DNA of 64,000 nt from Lycium barbarum (lineage: Eukaryota > Streptophyta > Magnoliopsida > Solanales > Solanaceae): contig NC_083338.1 in the NCBI RefSeq assembly GCF_019175385.1, positions 65,628,884 through 65,692,883 of the forward strand, written 5' to 3'. Below the pieces are notes generated by a model, which saw only the letters and a program-made list of their open reading frames with translations, made no database searches and was not told where the DNA came from. Made by a program: the position numbers and the translations under genes. Positions 46,797 through 58,661 of this stretch are shown here, piece by piece. How positions within the stretch are numbered: the first letter of the stretch is position 1; every line of letters begins with the position of its first letter.

Positions 46797-46990
46797 GGTT
46801 CAATCCTCGGAGTGTCTACAGACCGTGTCGCGTAGAGTCTTGTTTATAGATGTGTTGTGCACCACATTTATAAACAGGAAGCTACAGGACATTTAGGGTG
46901 TCATCTTTCTTTCTCATTCTAGATCGTGCGATAGAGCCTAGACTTAGGAAAGATTGGTTTCTGACGTCTTTCCTGTAGGTAGGTGCAGAA

Positions 46991-47410
46991 TTGCGAGAGA
47001 TGAAGAGGCCAGCTTCAGATAGCGGGGGTGCTAAGAAGGCCCCTAGGGTAAGTCCGGGACCCCAGGCTCCAGGACCGAGCAGGAGGAGCCTCAGTTATTC
47101 TATCGAGACTGACCCCTCGGAGGACCCAGCGACAATTCCTCCAGAGTTTTTGATATCCAGGGAGGCGGTCCCTGAAGCCATGCCAGTTGCTCTTGTGGCA
47201 GGGCACCAAGTCAGACCGGCCACCCCGGTAAGTGTTACAGATTATTCCAGCCCCCTGTCCTGGTCATCGGTAAACTAGGAGTTGCCCGATTATCTACATT
47301 TCCCGGATTCAGATGAAGAAGACGATGAAGGTCAGACGAGTAGATGGCGGGCAGACGATGACGAGGAGCACACATCACTTTCTAGATCACCGGATCACAC
47401 TAGAGACTGA
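46991..47410 (+). pseudogene. Unrecognised short ORF at the gag position of N
   Basis: Open from 46991 to TAG at 47276-47278, then open in the same frame to TGA at 47408-47410. Starts MREMKRPASDSGGAKKAPRV (the second Met, MKRPAS, is equally likely). It is basic and Pro/Ser-rich at first, becoming strongly acidic (DSDEEDDEG, DDDEE) at the end. There is no Gag core and no zinc knuckle. The MPPKK-type gag start seen in E1, C and G is absent. It may be a relic of a protein specific to the non-autonomous lineage. Function unknown. Confidence 0.5.
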
Positions 47411-48536
47411 TCGACTACAGGTATATGAGATCTTATCGAAATTTCCTATGTATGTACAATTGTTATAGATTTTTACCTAATAGCGGCAAGCGGAAATCAA
47501 AAGCATCAGTAACTGTAAGCAGAATATACTTTAGACATAGTATGAATGCTGCAGGTATGTTTGAAACCTGCAGTTAAAGATGGAAAGGAAAAATAAACAG
47601 GAAAGAGTAACAGATACAGTTTGGGTTGGATACACGTGGCAAGCTCGTCATTTTCATCTTGTGACTGATATAGGAAGCCCTGTGCGGCTACGATACGATA
47701 TAATATATATGTGTGTATGTTGGCCCTGTGAGGCGTTGTTGGTATTTCCGGCGTGCAGGTTTTGGCATAGTAAGAAATACAGAGGAAACTCTGCCAAAAT
47801 TTTCTGAGAAATAACAAGGAAATGACGTATAAGTTCGTAATATTTTTGGAAAGTCGCGCCAACAGTAACGATTAGGTTTGACTAAGTCGCAAGTGCGTCT
47901 GACTTTGAGAGATAAAGATTAACCGATGAATTGATGGTAATAGTAATTATGAGGTCGGTATCAGTATGGTAAAAAGAAATGCTAGGATAATTTGGAAGGG
48001 TTTGTGATACTAAGGGATGATTTAGAAGGGGCCGACAAAATCTTAATAAAATGTTATATTGAGGTATCGACGGAACTGATAAGCAGGGGTAAATTACGAC
48101 GAGTTTATAATTAAAAGAAGAAATAGGATGATTGAGACAAGAGTGCAAGGGAGGAAGAATTATGACAAACACGAATGTATTGATAAGACAGCTTATGAGA
48201 TATTATGGGTAAGATTGACCAAAGGTTAAGTACGCCTACTCCACAGGGTGTAATTAAACCATAGTAAGAGTCGTGAATAAGGCAAAGAAGTGTTACACAA
48301 TAGGATTGGTTACGGATAAGATATTACGTGAATATAACAAGTGTTGTGATAAGGATGAGTAAAGCCTAGTGAGGAGCCGACTAAAGAATATGACGTGATT
48401 TATGTGACTAAGGTATAAAGGCAAATGAGATATGGAAAAGCAGAATATAGGATGAATGAGGAAGATTTATGAAGTTCTATAGGAAAAGCCCAGACTAAAG
48501 AGTATGCGGTGCCGGAAATGAAAGCGAGCACATGAA
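47411..48536 (+). other. Purine-rich noncoding spacer of N
   Basis: No coding frame. 47715-47815 resembles the LTR end region of E1 (minus 2105-2000: TTGGCCCTGTG...GTGCAGG...GGAAACTCTGCC). 48061-48536 is collinear with the start of element A's interior (1-480). It ends in AAAAGAAGGATGG, where the RT frame begins. Confidence 0.7.
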
Positions 48537-49679
48537 AAGAAGGATGGGTCGCTGCGGATGTGTATTGATTATAAGCAGCTGAACAAAGTAACAATAAAGA
48601 ATAGATATCCCCTCCCCAGGATTGATGATTTATTTGACCAGTTGCAGGGTGCTAAGTGTTTTTCAAAGATAGACTTGCGGTCAGGTTACCACCAGGTGCG
48701 GGTAAAGGAAGCAGACATTCTGAAGACTGCATTCAGGACCCGATACGGACATTACGAGTTTAAAGTGATGTCTTTTGGGTTGACCAATGCTCCAGCCGTG
48801 TTTATGGACTTAATGAACAGAGTCTTTAAGCCATTTCTTGACTTGTTCGTGATTGTATTTATTGATGATATTCTGGTCTATTCTCGATCGGAAGAAGAGC
48901 ATGCAGATCACTTGAGGACAATACTCAGGATACTCCAGCACCAGAATTTATATGCTAAGTTCTCTAAGTGTGAATTCTGGTTGACTTCAGTAGCGTTTCT
49001 GAGGCATATTGTTGGAGCAGACGGTATTCGGGTAGACTCGCAGAAGATTGAGGCAGTGAAGACTTGGCCTAGACCTACGACGCCTACTGAGGTACGTAGT
49101 TTTCTGGGGCTGGCAGGGAATTACAGGAGATTTGTAGAAAAGTTTGCTTCGATTTCAGCGCCTTTAACAAGGCTGACACAGAAAGCAGCTAAATTTCAGT
49201 GGACCGATGCTTGTGAACGGAGTTTCCAACTATTGAAAGATAAGTTGACTATAGCTCCGGTTCTAACTCTTCCCGAGGGGCCAGATGGCTATGTTATTTA
49301 TTGTGATGCTTCCGGTGTTGGGTTGGGTTGCGTGGTGATGCAGCACGACAGAGTTATAGCCTATGCCTCCCGACAGCTCAGGAAGCACGAAAGAAATTAT
49401 CCTACACATGACCTGGAGTTGGCGGCGGTGATACATGCTTTGAAGATATGGAGACATTATCTATATGGCGTGCTTGTTGATATTTATACAGATCATAAAA
49501 GTCTCCAGTATATCTTTAAGCAGAAGGAGCTGAATTTGCGGCAAAGGAGGTGGCTAGAGTTGCTGAAAGATTATGATGTCGATATTCTATATCACCCAGG
49601 AAAGGCTAACGTTGTGGCAGATGCACTCAGCCGTAAATCTATGGGCAGTGTGGCAGGCGTACACCCAGGAAGGAAATAA
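48537..49679 (+). pseudogene. Element N pol: reverse transcriptase (partial) and RNase H
   Basis: The frame enters at [12 protein letters not shown], roughly 50 residues into the RT domain, so the N-terminal RT fingers, protease and gag are missing. The polymerase box FIDD is at 48858-48869. RNase H motifs YCDASG, HDLELAA, YTDHKSL and NVVADALS are all present. The frame ends at TAA (49677-49679), where E1 has Glu. Sequence is close to E1 throughout, indicating the same Tekay group. Without the RT N-terminus the protein could not be a working polymerase. Confidence 0.92.
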
Positions 49680-51233
49680 ATAGTCCGTGAGATTCATCAG
49701 CTAGCTAGTGTTGGAATTCGTTTGGCTGATTCTGATAATGGTAGAATTTTTGTGCGAGGTGTTGCTGAGTCTTCTATTATAGAAGAGGTGAAGAGACGTC
49801 AGTATGAGGATCCTATTCTTGTACATTACAGAGAAACAACATTTCAGAAGGACGAGACCCCATTCAAGATTTCATCTGACGGAGTACTACGATACAGAGG
49901 CAGATTATGTGTACCTGAGGTTGTAGGATTAAGGCAATAGGTTATGGGGGAGGCACACTATACTCGTTATTCTGTTCATCCAGGATCAACAAAAATGTAT
50001 CATGACCTTAGGTGTTTGTATTGGTGGGATGGTATGAAAAAGGACATAGCAGAATTCGTGGCCCGGTGTCCGAATTGCTAACAGGTCAAGATAGAGCACC
50101 AGAAGCCTGGAGGACTACTGCAGGAGATGGAGATTCCGACCTGGAAATGGGAGGTAATTAATATGGATTTCGTCACGGGTCTACCTCGCACTCCACAGAA
50201 ATATGACTCTATCTGGGTCATCGTTGATAGATTGACAAAATCAGCCCACTTTCTTCCAGTCAGGATGACGTATTCAGCTGAGGATTACGCCAAATTGTAT
50301 CTTAAGGAGATAGTGAGACTTCATGAGGTTCCCACAGCTATTATCTCTGATAGAGGGGCCCAGTTTACAGCTAACTTCTGGAAATCCTTCCAGGAGGGAT
50401 TGGGGACACAGGTGAGTCTCAGCACGGCATTTCACCCTCAGACTGACGGACAGGCCGAGCGTACCATTCAGACGCTACAAGATATGTTACGGGCCTGTGT
50501 CATTGATTTTAAGGGCAGTTGGGATGATCCCTTGTCGCTGATCGAGTTTGCCTATAATAACAACTACCATTCTAGCATTCAGATGGCACCGTACGAAGCT
50601 CTATATGGCAGGAAGTGTAGATCCCCTATAGGCTGGTTTGACGTTGGTGAGACTAAGCTAATAGGCCCAGATATGGTTCAGCAGGCTGTCGATAAGGTGA
50701 AGCTTCTTCAGGAGAGATTACTGGTAGCCCAGAGTCGGCAGAAGTCATATGCAGATAATCGACGTCGACACTTGGAATTTCAGGTTTGCGATTGGGTGTT
50801 CTTCAAGGTGTCACCCATGAAGGGTGTTATGAGATTTGGCAAGAAAGGGAAGTTGAGCCCGAGACACATTGGACCTTATCAAGTTATCCGTAAGGTATGC
50901 CAAGTCGCCTACTAGTTAGATCTACCAGCGGATTTAGAAGCAGTACATCCGGTCTTCCATGTGTCAATGCTTCGGAAGTACATAGGCGATCCTTCCAGGG
51001 TGTTTCCTGCAGATGATGTCCAGGTAACAGAGGAGCTATCATACGAAGAGCATCCTATAGCCACACTTGATCGACAAATTAGGAGGCTGCGAACTAAAGA
51101 CGTGGCTTCGGTTAAAGTGTTGTGGCGGAACAATAATAGGGAGGAGATGACTTGGGAGGCTGAAGAGGAGATGAAAAAGAAATATCCTCACTTGTTTTCC
51201 ACGCCTACAGGTAATCTAAACCCCCTTGCTTGA
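49680..51233 (+). pseudogene. Element N pol: integrase and chromodomain-like tail
   Basis: Same frame as the RT segment, with nonsense codons at 49938-49940 (TAG), 50079-50081 (TAA) and 50913-50915 (TAG), then open to TGA at 51231-51233. The zinc-finger region (HYTRYSVHPG, CPNC) spans the first two stops. The catalytic core keeps Asp at 50166-50168 (NMDF), SDRGAQ and GQAER. The tail has VLWRNNN and WEAEEEM. No frameshift anywhere in 2.7 kb points to decay by substitution alone. Confidence 0.92.
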
Positions 51234-51340
51234 TTGTGTTAATTGTCTGCTCAATCTATATGTTAGCGATAAGGAAAACCCTTCCCAAGACTCTTATAGA
51301 ACCCGACGGGATAAAATCGACATTCGAGGATGAATGTTCT

Positions 51341-51353
51341 AAAGGGGGGAGGA
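51341..51353 (+). other. Polypurine tract of element N
   Basis: AAAGGGGGGAGGA directly before the 3' LTR, after the CATTCGAGGATGAATGTTCT block. Confidence 0.9.
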
Positions 51354-54300
51354 TGTTATATCCCATATTTTCATACATTGGGACGTTTTAAACTAAACGC
51401 GACAAGTTAAAGAAAAAACTATTTTAAGATACGAAGTAGAGACTTTAACTTCCGGTTTCGTTTCAAGTCACAAGTTACCTACAAATTTCGTTTGGTATGG
51501 AAGCATTAATGGAAAATTGGGATTAAATTAACCATGATTAGATTATTAAGTGGGATTGGAAAACTAAATCAGTCCATTCAAAATAGCCATAGTTGGCCGT
51601 GTAGCTTAGTGGGATGGTCAAAGAATATTTGACCCAAATATTGAGTGGGACACTTGTCCAACCCTTGCAACTCATATATAAGGCAAAATGCTGATTCACT
51701 ATCAACTAACTACATCATTTTCATCTTTACAAGTCAAGAACACATAGTGATAGAGAGGGAAGCTCTCGGCTACAAGATGGCCGAGAGTGAGGTGTTCCAA
51801 ATTGCTCCAAAAAAATCAGTTTCTTAGGAAATTTAACTCCCCTAAAGGTGTATTAACGTGTAGCATTCATTGGAATAGCAAGAACAAGTGTTAAAATTCA
51901 TGAAGTGAAAGTGAAGGGCTAGCCGATTGAAGTGTTTAGTTACAAGGTAAGAATGATCATTTTTCTTGTGTTGTATGATGATTTGAATGTATAATTCGTG
52001 CATGTTGTTGTTGTTTTGTTGTTGTGGTTGAAGTTGAGGTGAGCCGTGAGCTTCGGTGAAGCCATGTTGGTCTCATTTTGCATGTATTGTTGATGGGTTG
52101 AATGTGTGTCAACATATGTAAACGAACAAAGATTGTAGAAGTATGTTTATGATGTTGCATGTTCGTATTGGACTGTTTTTCTTGAAGTTGAAGTGGGCCG
52201 TGTGTTGTAGACTTAAATGGAATCATGCTTAATCTTCTTGTACATGTATTGGGAATGAATTGAATGTGTTGTAGTGTGGATAAATGGATGAAAATCATGA
52301 AGTTGTTGTAGTTGTGTTGAAGCCGTGTAGGGGGCTGTTTTAGAGGAATTTATGGACTGTTTCGTGTCATGTTTTGATTGTTGTTGTTACGGACATTGTG
52401 GTGTATTGTATGCATTATGAATATGTGAATTGAGGTGTTAAAGAAATGAATCATGTTGAAGGGGGAAAACAGTCCAAACCGTGGACTGTCTTAATATTAG
52501 GAGTGAATTAGTGTATGTTTAATGTAGGTTATTGTTATGAACGTATAGTGAAAGTGAAGTTTAATGATTCAAGTTGAAATTGAAATGGTTTGTGGGCTGT
52601 TGTAAGAATAAATATGATGCTAAAACAGTTCCAATAATCGTATAAGTAATGTTGTAAACGTGTTGTTGTCGTTGTAGTTGAAGTTGGAAAAATTGCGAAG
52701 TGAAAATGGTAATGTTGGGTGTGCTGTTTGGCCGTGGATAAGGGCTTGTTTTAAATGATGTATGGACTGTCCAAAGTACCCTTATGTCATGTTTAAACAA
52801 GTTCGGATTGATACATGAAAGAATGACTAACAATATTAGCTTGTAGTACTAGTTGGTTTGAATGCGAACGAAACGTCGTCTAAATGTTGGAAAGGGGTTG
52901 TTAACATTAAAATACATATTGAATTCCCTCGTAGACTAATCGTAGCTCTTGATATTTTGATATAGGATAAGTACTATTGGGCAGCAAGTACAAGTTATAA
53001 TACGACTAAACGCTAAAGGTATGTAAAGCCTATTCCTTCTTTCTTTTGGCATGTCCTAGACGTAAGTAAGAAATGATATGAACCTTGGGGTAAATTCTAC
53101 TCTCTAGTTCCAAGCATGACTTATGATTGTATTCATTCCGTAATGTTATGGTCACAAGCCTACTATATGATTGACTAATGAATGATGTATAGAAGTTCCT
53201 ACTCTTAAAGAATTGCATAATTAGAGGCATACTTGACTATCAAAAGTTACACCATGTCAAATTGATACATGTACATGAAATCTGAAACGTTCCTTGCTAT
53301 AACTTGTAATGAGATTTAAAAAGAACTGAATATGATTATTATCCTGACACTTTAGAGCTGGTCAGTTACTTATCTATTGAGTCTCAAAAGATGATTTGCA
53401 TGTATGTGGTTGCTTATTATTCTGCTCGTGCTTACCGCTATATCCTTCACTGAGTCCCGGGCCAGGACACATTTTCGTGCGCATATTTACTATATTACTC
53501 ACCGAGCCCCTCACTAGAGGGCCGGGACACGTTATATATATATATATGATGATATGATGATATGATGATATGATGATATGATGATGATATGATGATATGA
53601 TGACATGATGATATTGAGATGACGGCCAGGAGGGCATCTATTCCTTATTACCGAGTCCCTCACTAGAGGGCCGGGACACGTATATGTTTATGTTATGATG
53701 CTATGATTATAATTACCGAGTCCCTCACTAAAGGGCCGGGACACGTTATATATGTTATATACAGAATAATTATTTAGCCTTGGTTACAAGACTCTATATT
53801 TATATTGATATGAGAATGATACAGATGAAATATGTTCAAAGGCAAGTTTTATGAAATTCTGCTTGTTGCATTGGGTCCTACACACCTTGTCTTCGTATGA
53901 GTCTATTACTATATTTCATGCTTTACATGCACAGTACATATTCCGTACTGACCCCCTTTTCTTCGGGGGGCTGCGTTCATGCCCGCAGGTACAGACGCTC
54001 GTTTCGGAGATCCGCCAGCCTAGGATATCTATTCAGCTACTTTGGAGTGCTCCTTTGTTCCGGAGCCTAGCTTGTGGTATAAATCCCTTTTGTTGTATAT
54101 ATATGTGTTTAGTCGGGGTATGGCGGGGCCCTGTCCCGTCATATGATTCTGTCATTACTCTTAGAGGTCTGTGGACACATGTGTGGGTCTGTATATAGTT
54201 GTTGTTGCGTTGTATGAATATGACTTATGTTTGGGGCGTACCCATTCGTAATGGCAGCCTTGTCGGCTTGCATATATATATATGTTTGGGATGTTGCGTG

Positions 54301-54611
54301 TAGTGGCAGCCTTGGCGTACCCATTCGTAATGGCAGCCTTGTCGGCTTGCATATATATATATGTTTGGGATGTTGCGTGTAGTGGCAGCCTTGTCGGCTT
54401 GCGTAGATATATATATGTTGTTGTTGAAGATCGTAACTCCTCAGGAGACAGGTGCCTATGACATACAGAATTGTGACAGCTTTAGAATAACGTACTGTTT
54501 TTTTTATACAAATAAGTTCATAATATGCTGGTTATAAAAGATCATAGTTAACAGGTGATATGAGTGTCCAATTCGGACACTAGTCACGGCCTACGGGGTT
54601 GGGTCGTGACA
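51354..54611 (+). repeat. Element N 3' LTR
   Basis: Matches 43607-46780 with scattered substitutions. It is 84 bases longer, mainly from a 79-bp tandem duplication at 54235-54392. Ends GGGTTGGGTCGTGACA. Confidence 0.93.
54235..54392 (+). repeat. 79-bp tandem duplication in N 3' LTR
   Basis: The unit from GGCGTACCCATTCG through GTAGTGGCAGCCTT occurs twice (starts at 54235 and 54314). The 5' LTR has one copy, so the duplication arose after N inserted or during its reverse transcription. Confidence 0.9.
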
Positions 54612-54616
54612 TGGTC

Positions 54617-55677
54617 TCTCCTGACTGGGAGCTCCTCCAAACTGAGAACCCAAAATTCCCGAGCTTTGGTCTTGTCTCGAATAAATAGAACGGTCAAATC
54701 CCTCGTCTGCAAATCGAGGAGGTACGCTGGCTACTGATTGGCCTGAATACATGGACTGCTCCTGTGCCTGACCCCCTCTATACTCACTTCTAGCTCCGAA
54801 AGTTCTGGCCCTTATTCTGGAACCCCTATCAGAATAACGTTCACCTCTCTGTAGCTGATGTTGTTCCTCTAGGTTTTGGGCGTGAGCCTGAATACGAGCA
54901 ATAGTCATTCCATCCTGGAGTGAAGCCGTCAAGCAGTCTTTAATTAAATGTGGCCCCAACCCACTCACGAACCGATGTACATGATCTCCTATATCAGCCA
55001 CCATGGCTGGGGCATACCTGGCTAAAGAATTAAAACGAAGACTGTATTCCCGGACGCTCATATTCCCCTGTTTGAGATTCAAGAACATATCGGATCGAGC
55101 TCGTCGAACCTCCGGCGGTAAGAAATGTCGCAGAAATGCCTCAGTGAACTCCTGCCAAACCGGGGGAGGTGCAGTTGCTCCCCTCGAAGATATCCAATTA
55201 TTATACCACTAAACTGCTACATCCCGCAATGTGTATGAAGCCAATTCCACTGACTCTGTATCCGAACCTCAGTGTCCTCAACATCTCATCTATGAAACTT
55301 TGCGGGTCTTCCTCTAGTTTCGATCCATAAAACTCCGGAGGTTTTAGGGTGATAAAATCACGGGCCCTTGCACTCACTGCCCTGCCTCCCTGGTATGTGT
55401 CTTGCCGCTGAGCTTGTGCGGCAACTAGCTGGGTCAGCAACAGAATAGCCTCCGCCATCTGCTGGCCCGAAGCTGCTGGCGGTGGAACTGGAGGTGCTGG
55501 GGCTGGAGCTGGAGCTCCTTCCTGCTCTGCTGATACAGGGGAAGCAGGAGAAATCTGGGGAGGATCCTCGTTGTAAGACTCACCTTCTTCCACCTCCGTC
55601 GGTGGCTCCCGTCCAACTCTTCTTCCAGCCACCGTCTTGCCCTTCTGGGCCGCCGTAGCTTTCCTCTTCACGGGCAT
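54617..55677 (-). pseudogene. Element C gag, N-terminal and central part
   Basis: Starts MPVKRKATAAQKGK at 55677 (a Met four codons upstream is less likely by comparison with E1). Basic N-terminus, Pro/Ala-rich linker, LLLTQLVAAQAQ, then the Gag core KPPEFYGSKLEEDP. A frameshift near 55265 and a TAG soon after interrupt it. The frame resumes as PPVWQEFTEAFLRHFLPPE and MFLNLKQGNMSVREYS and continues to SQERP at the N insertion; the rest is at 43606-43161. Gag would form the particle that packages element RNA. Confidence 0.88.
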
Positions 55678-55871
55678 TACTGAAACCATAACACAGGATT
55701 ATAAAATAAACATGGAAACCTGGTAACGTAGCTCTATCGCACGATCTAGAATACAAAGAAGGTCAGATTTCCTAAATGCCCTGCATCCCCCTGTTTATAA
55801 GTGTGGCGCGCTACACGCCCATAAACAGGACTCTACTGGACACGGCTCGTAGACAATCCCTAGGACGAACT

Positions 55872-55883
55872 GCTCTGATACCA
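55872..55883 (-). other. Primer binding site of element C
   Basis: Minus-strand TGGTATCAGAGC four bases inside the 5' LTR. Confidence 0.9.
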
Positions 55884-55887
55884 CTTT

Positions 55888-58661
55888 TGTCACGACCCAA
55901 CTAGGGGCCGCGACGGGTACCCGATACTTGTGCCGAGCACCCCCTATCTCGTATCGTACTCTTACTACTAAATGGGCCGTATAAATAAATACCGTCATGT
56001 CTTTAATTAACACTATCATTAATATCATTATTATAAAGATGCGTTAATAAACTTTACTAACTTAATATACAACGACTGGGACAAACAAGGTTATGAACCA
56101 TCTGACTGTACATATCTGTCTACGAGCCTCTAAACAAAATACATATAGTAACAAGATGGGCCGGGTGCTGCCGTACCCGAACATATACACAAAAGTAGTA
56201 CCAATAAACTGGAGCTCCGGAACAACTGGAGTACTTCCAATATACCATTGGAGAAGCTCCTAGGAATCAAACCCGTCTACCTGAGTATGTAAGGCATGAA
56301 TTATAATATGATATTATGAACAGAACATGAACATGAAAAAATAACATAATGAGACAATACGAGAGATACAAATAAAGACATGACTATAACTGCCTGCCTC
56401 TTAAGGCGGAATCATGCATGTTCACTTTTACTTTTATATAAATACATAACCTGTCTGAATCACATAACATCATTAGCCCGCGTCCGGGGTAATCATCTCA
56501 TGCCGCCCACTAGTGTTGTCTGCCCATGCCAACAAGATCATGGTGTATCCATATAGCTGCCCGCCTTAGCGGTGACTGCCCGACCATATAAGCGCGGTGT
56601 AATCATCCAATAGCTGCCCGCCTTAGCGGTGACTGCCCGGCCGTATAGGCACGGTGCAATTATCACAACTTAAGCATGCATAAGAGCCCAATAAAAAGCT
56701 ATAACTTCATCGGAGTGACGTAAGGTCGGTAACCTCCGATTACATTATGGAATAATCATCATGACTTTGTCTCACCTTGAAGGGACTAGTATTATAAGAC
56801 GAGACTATCAATGAAGAATAGCATTAAGAGAAAATATAGAATAAGATCATAATCCTCATAAAACATCAATTCATACACTTTGGAGTCTTTAGAAAATAGA
56901 GTCATAACAAAGAAATGGAATTGAAATCAAGAACTAGCTCATTATTCTTGTATTCATATTGAATCCTTAACTTAAGACTTTTAGACATAAAACCATTGTT
57001 GTCGTAATCATCCTAGACATATTCTTTTCTTTGACATCATCGTTATCATTACAAAAACATATTCATCGTTGTAGTCATAAAAGTTTGCAAAATCATGAAC
57101 CTTTGTTTTAAAAAAAGTATAGACATTTTGGAAAACGTTTACGGGTTATTAGGAAGAGAATCATGCCATAGAATCATAATCTTCTAACTTTTGAAAACAA
57201 GGAAAATATGGAAATACTTATGAAATCATAACCTAGGGATCATGCCTTTGAAAGAAAGGGACGAGCCTTACATACCTTGTTCGCCTCCTTAGTCAAATCA
57301 ACTTAACTCTTGGCCCTCCCAAAAAATCTATAACAATGTTAATGAATACAAACATTAGCTATGAATATCCAAGAACCTCATCCCAAACTAACACTTTGTC
57401 TACCGAAATTTCGGCAGCACTTCCCCTGTAAATACACCATCCCCAAAATCTAACTTGGCCAATTTTTAATCAACAACAATCCGGGAATTCAACCCGGCCA
57501 AACTATCCACAACAATATCAACAATCATACTAACAATTTCAATAATCAACCCAAGATACATTCTAACATTGGCAGTCTTTGTCATACAATTCAACGACAC
57601 TTCATTCATATTTAATTCAATTCGCATAACATTTAAAATGACTCCTTCGATACACTACTTCACCCGACACCTTACAAATGGAACAAGAACAATAACAATA
57701 CATTTCCTTTTCCTTCCAAATTCATGAACTACACACTAACAACATCATACTACCAACATTATCTTCCACACATGCAAGAACATTATATTCAATTTACATA
57801 AACTTCTAAAACAAGTCTCCAACCACTACAACTTCACTAAGATCATTAAGATTTTATTAGCAACATAGAATTCAGACAACAACAACCAAATCACTAAATA
57901 AAATTGACTCATTTTCTTCTATATCACACCACAACCACACGGCCACACTACCCTATATACACGGCCAACCTCTACATCCATCTTCTTCATGAATTTCACT
58001 CAATTTTATACACTACAACATGCACAAGCATCCATAACATAAAAAAAGGATTAAACCTTACCTCTTTCCTTGATTCTTCACTTGGCTAGAACTTTCAACT
58101 TGCAAGAATATGTGTTGTTCTTGCTCTAATGAACACTCCAACATGCTAAGGATCCTTCAATTAGTTGTTTATCTAGAAGAGATAAATTTTTTGATGAAAA
58201 ATTTCCAAGGTTGTTATTGGTGTTGCTATGGCCGAATGGCCTTGGAGGTTTTTCTCCTTCTCCTTTTTTTTGTTGTTTCTTGAAATTTCTAGACAATATT
58301 ATGAATAAGATGACTTAGTAATCTTTTTATTCTTATTGACCAAGTCCACTTGTGGGCTTAAGCCCACCCCTTGGACGGCCAGCATGGCCCAACAACACAA
58401 GCCCACTTTTTTTTGTGTTTTATTTTGCACTTCATGAAAAATTAAATTTTTTTCAAATTCCAAATTTACCCTTCGCCTTCCTCTATATTTCTACGAGTCA
58501 TATTGCGAATTTCCCTTTTTACCCCTCGCCTTTCTTAATATTTCCACTTCAAGATTTTCATAAGCAACTTGTATGCCAAACAAAATAAAAATATGGCCTT
58601 GCTTGTTATCTTCCCGTGATTATCTTGAATTATCCGAACGCACAAAATGTGGGATATAACA
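55888..58661 (-). repeat. Element C 5' LTR
   Basis: Minus-strand start TGTTATATCCCACATTTTG at 58661, end at 55888. CCGAAATTTCGG at 57403-57414. Compared with the 3' LTR it lacks about 64 bases (equivalent to 39481-39544), which include both conserved hairpins; the join is at about 56282. Flanked outside by CATTA. Confidence 0.91.

Larger units (their letters stand above)
43607..54611 (+). mobile_element. Element N: chimeric Tekay-type element nested in C
   Basis: Two similar LTRs (43607-46780, 51354-54611), PBS at 46785-46796, polypurine tract at 51341-51353. The 5' interior (46797-48536) has no gag, protease or N-terminal RT but an unusual short ORF and a purine-rich spacer. From about 48537 a normal Tekay pol frame begins in the middle of reverse transcriptase and runs to the chromodomain-like tail, with four in-frame nonsense codons and no frameshift. 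It looks like a fusion of a non-autonomous 5' half and an autonomous 3' half. Confidence 0.92.
39086..58661 (-). mobile_element. Element C: decayed, non-autonomous Tekay-type element split by N
   Basis: Two matching LTRs (39086-41915 and 55888-58661) in minus orientation, with primer site, polypurine tract, gag and the first part of a protease. The interior without N is only about 3 kb. Between the protease start (about 43200) and a short integrase trace (42070-42150) there is a noncoding spacer with a 5S rRNA-derived piece. The element sits in LTR E and was later cut by N within gag. Confidence 0.9.
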
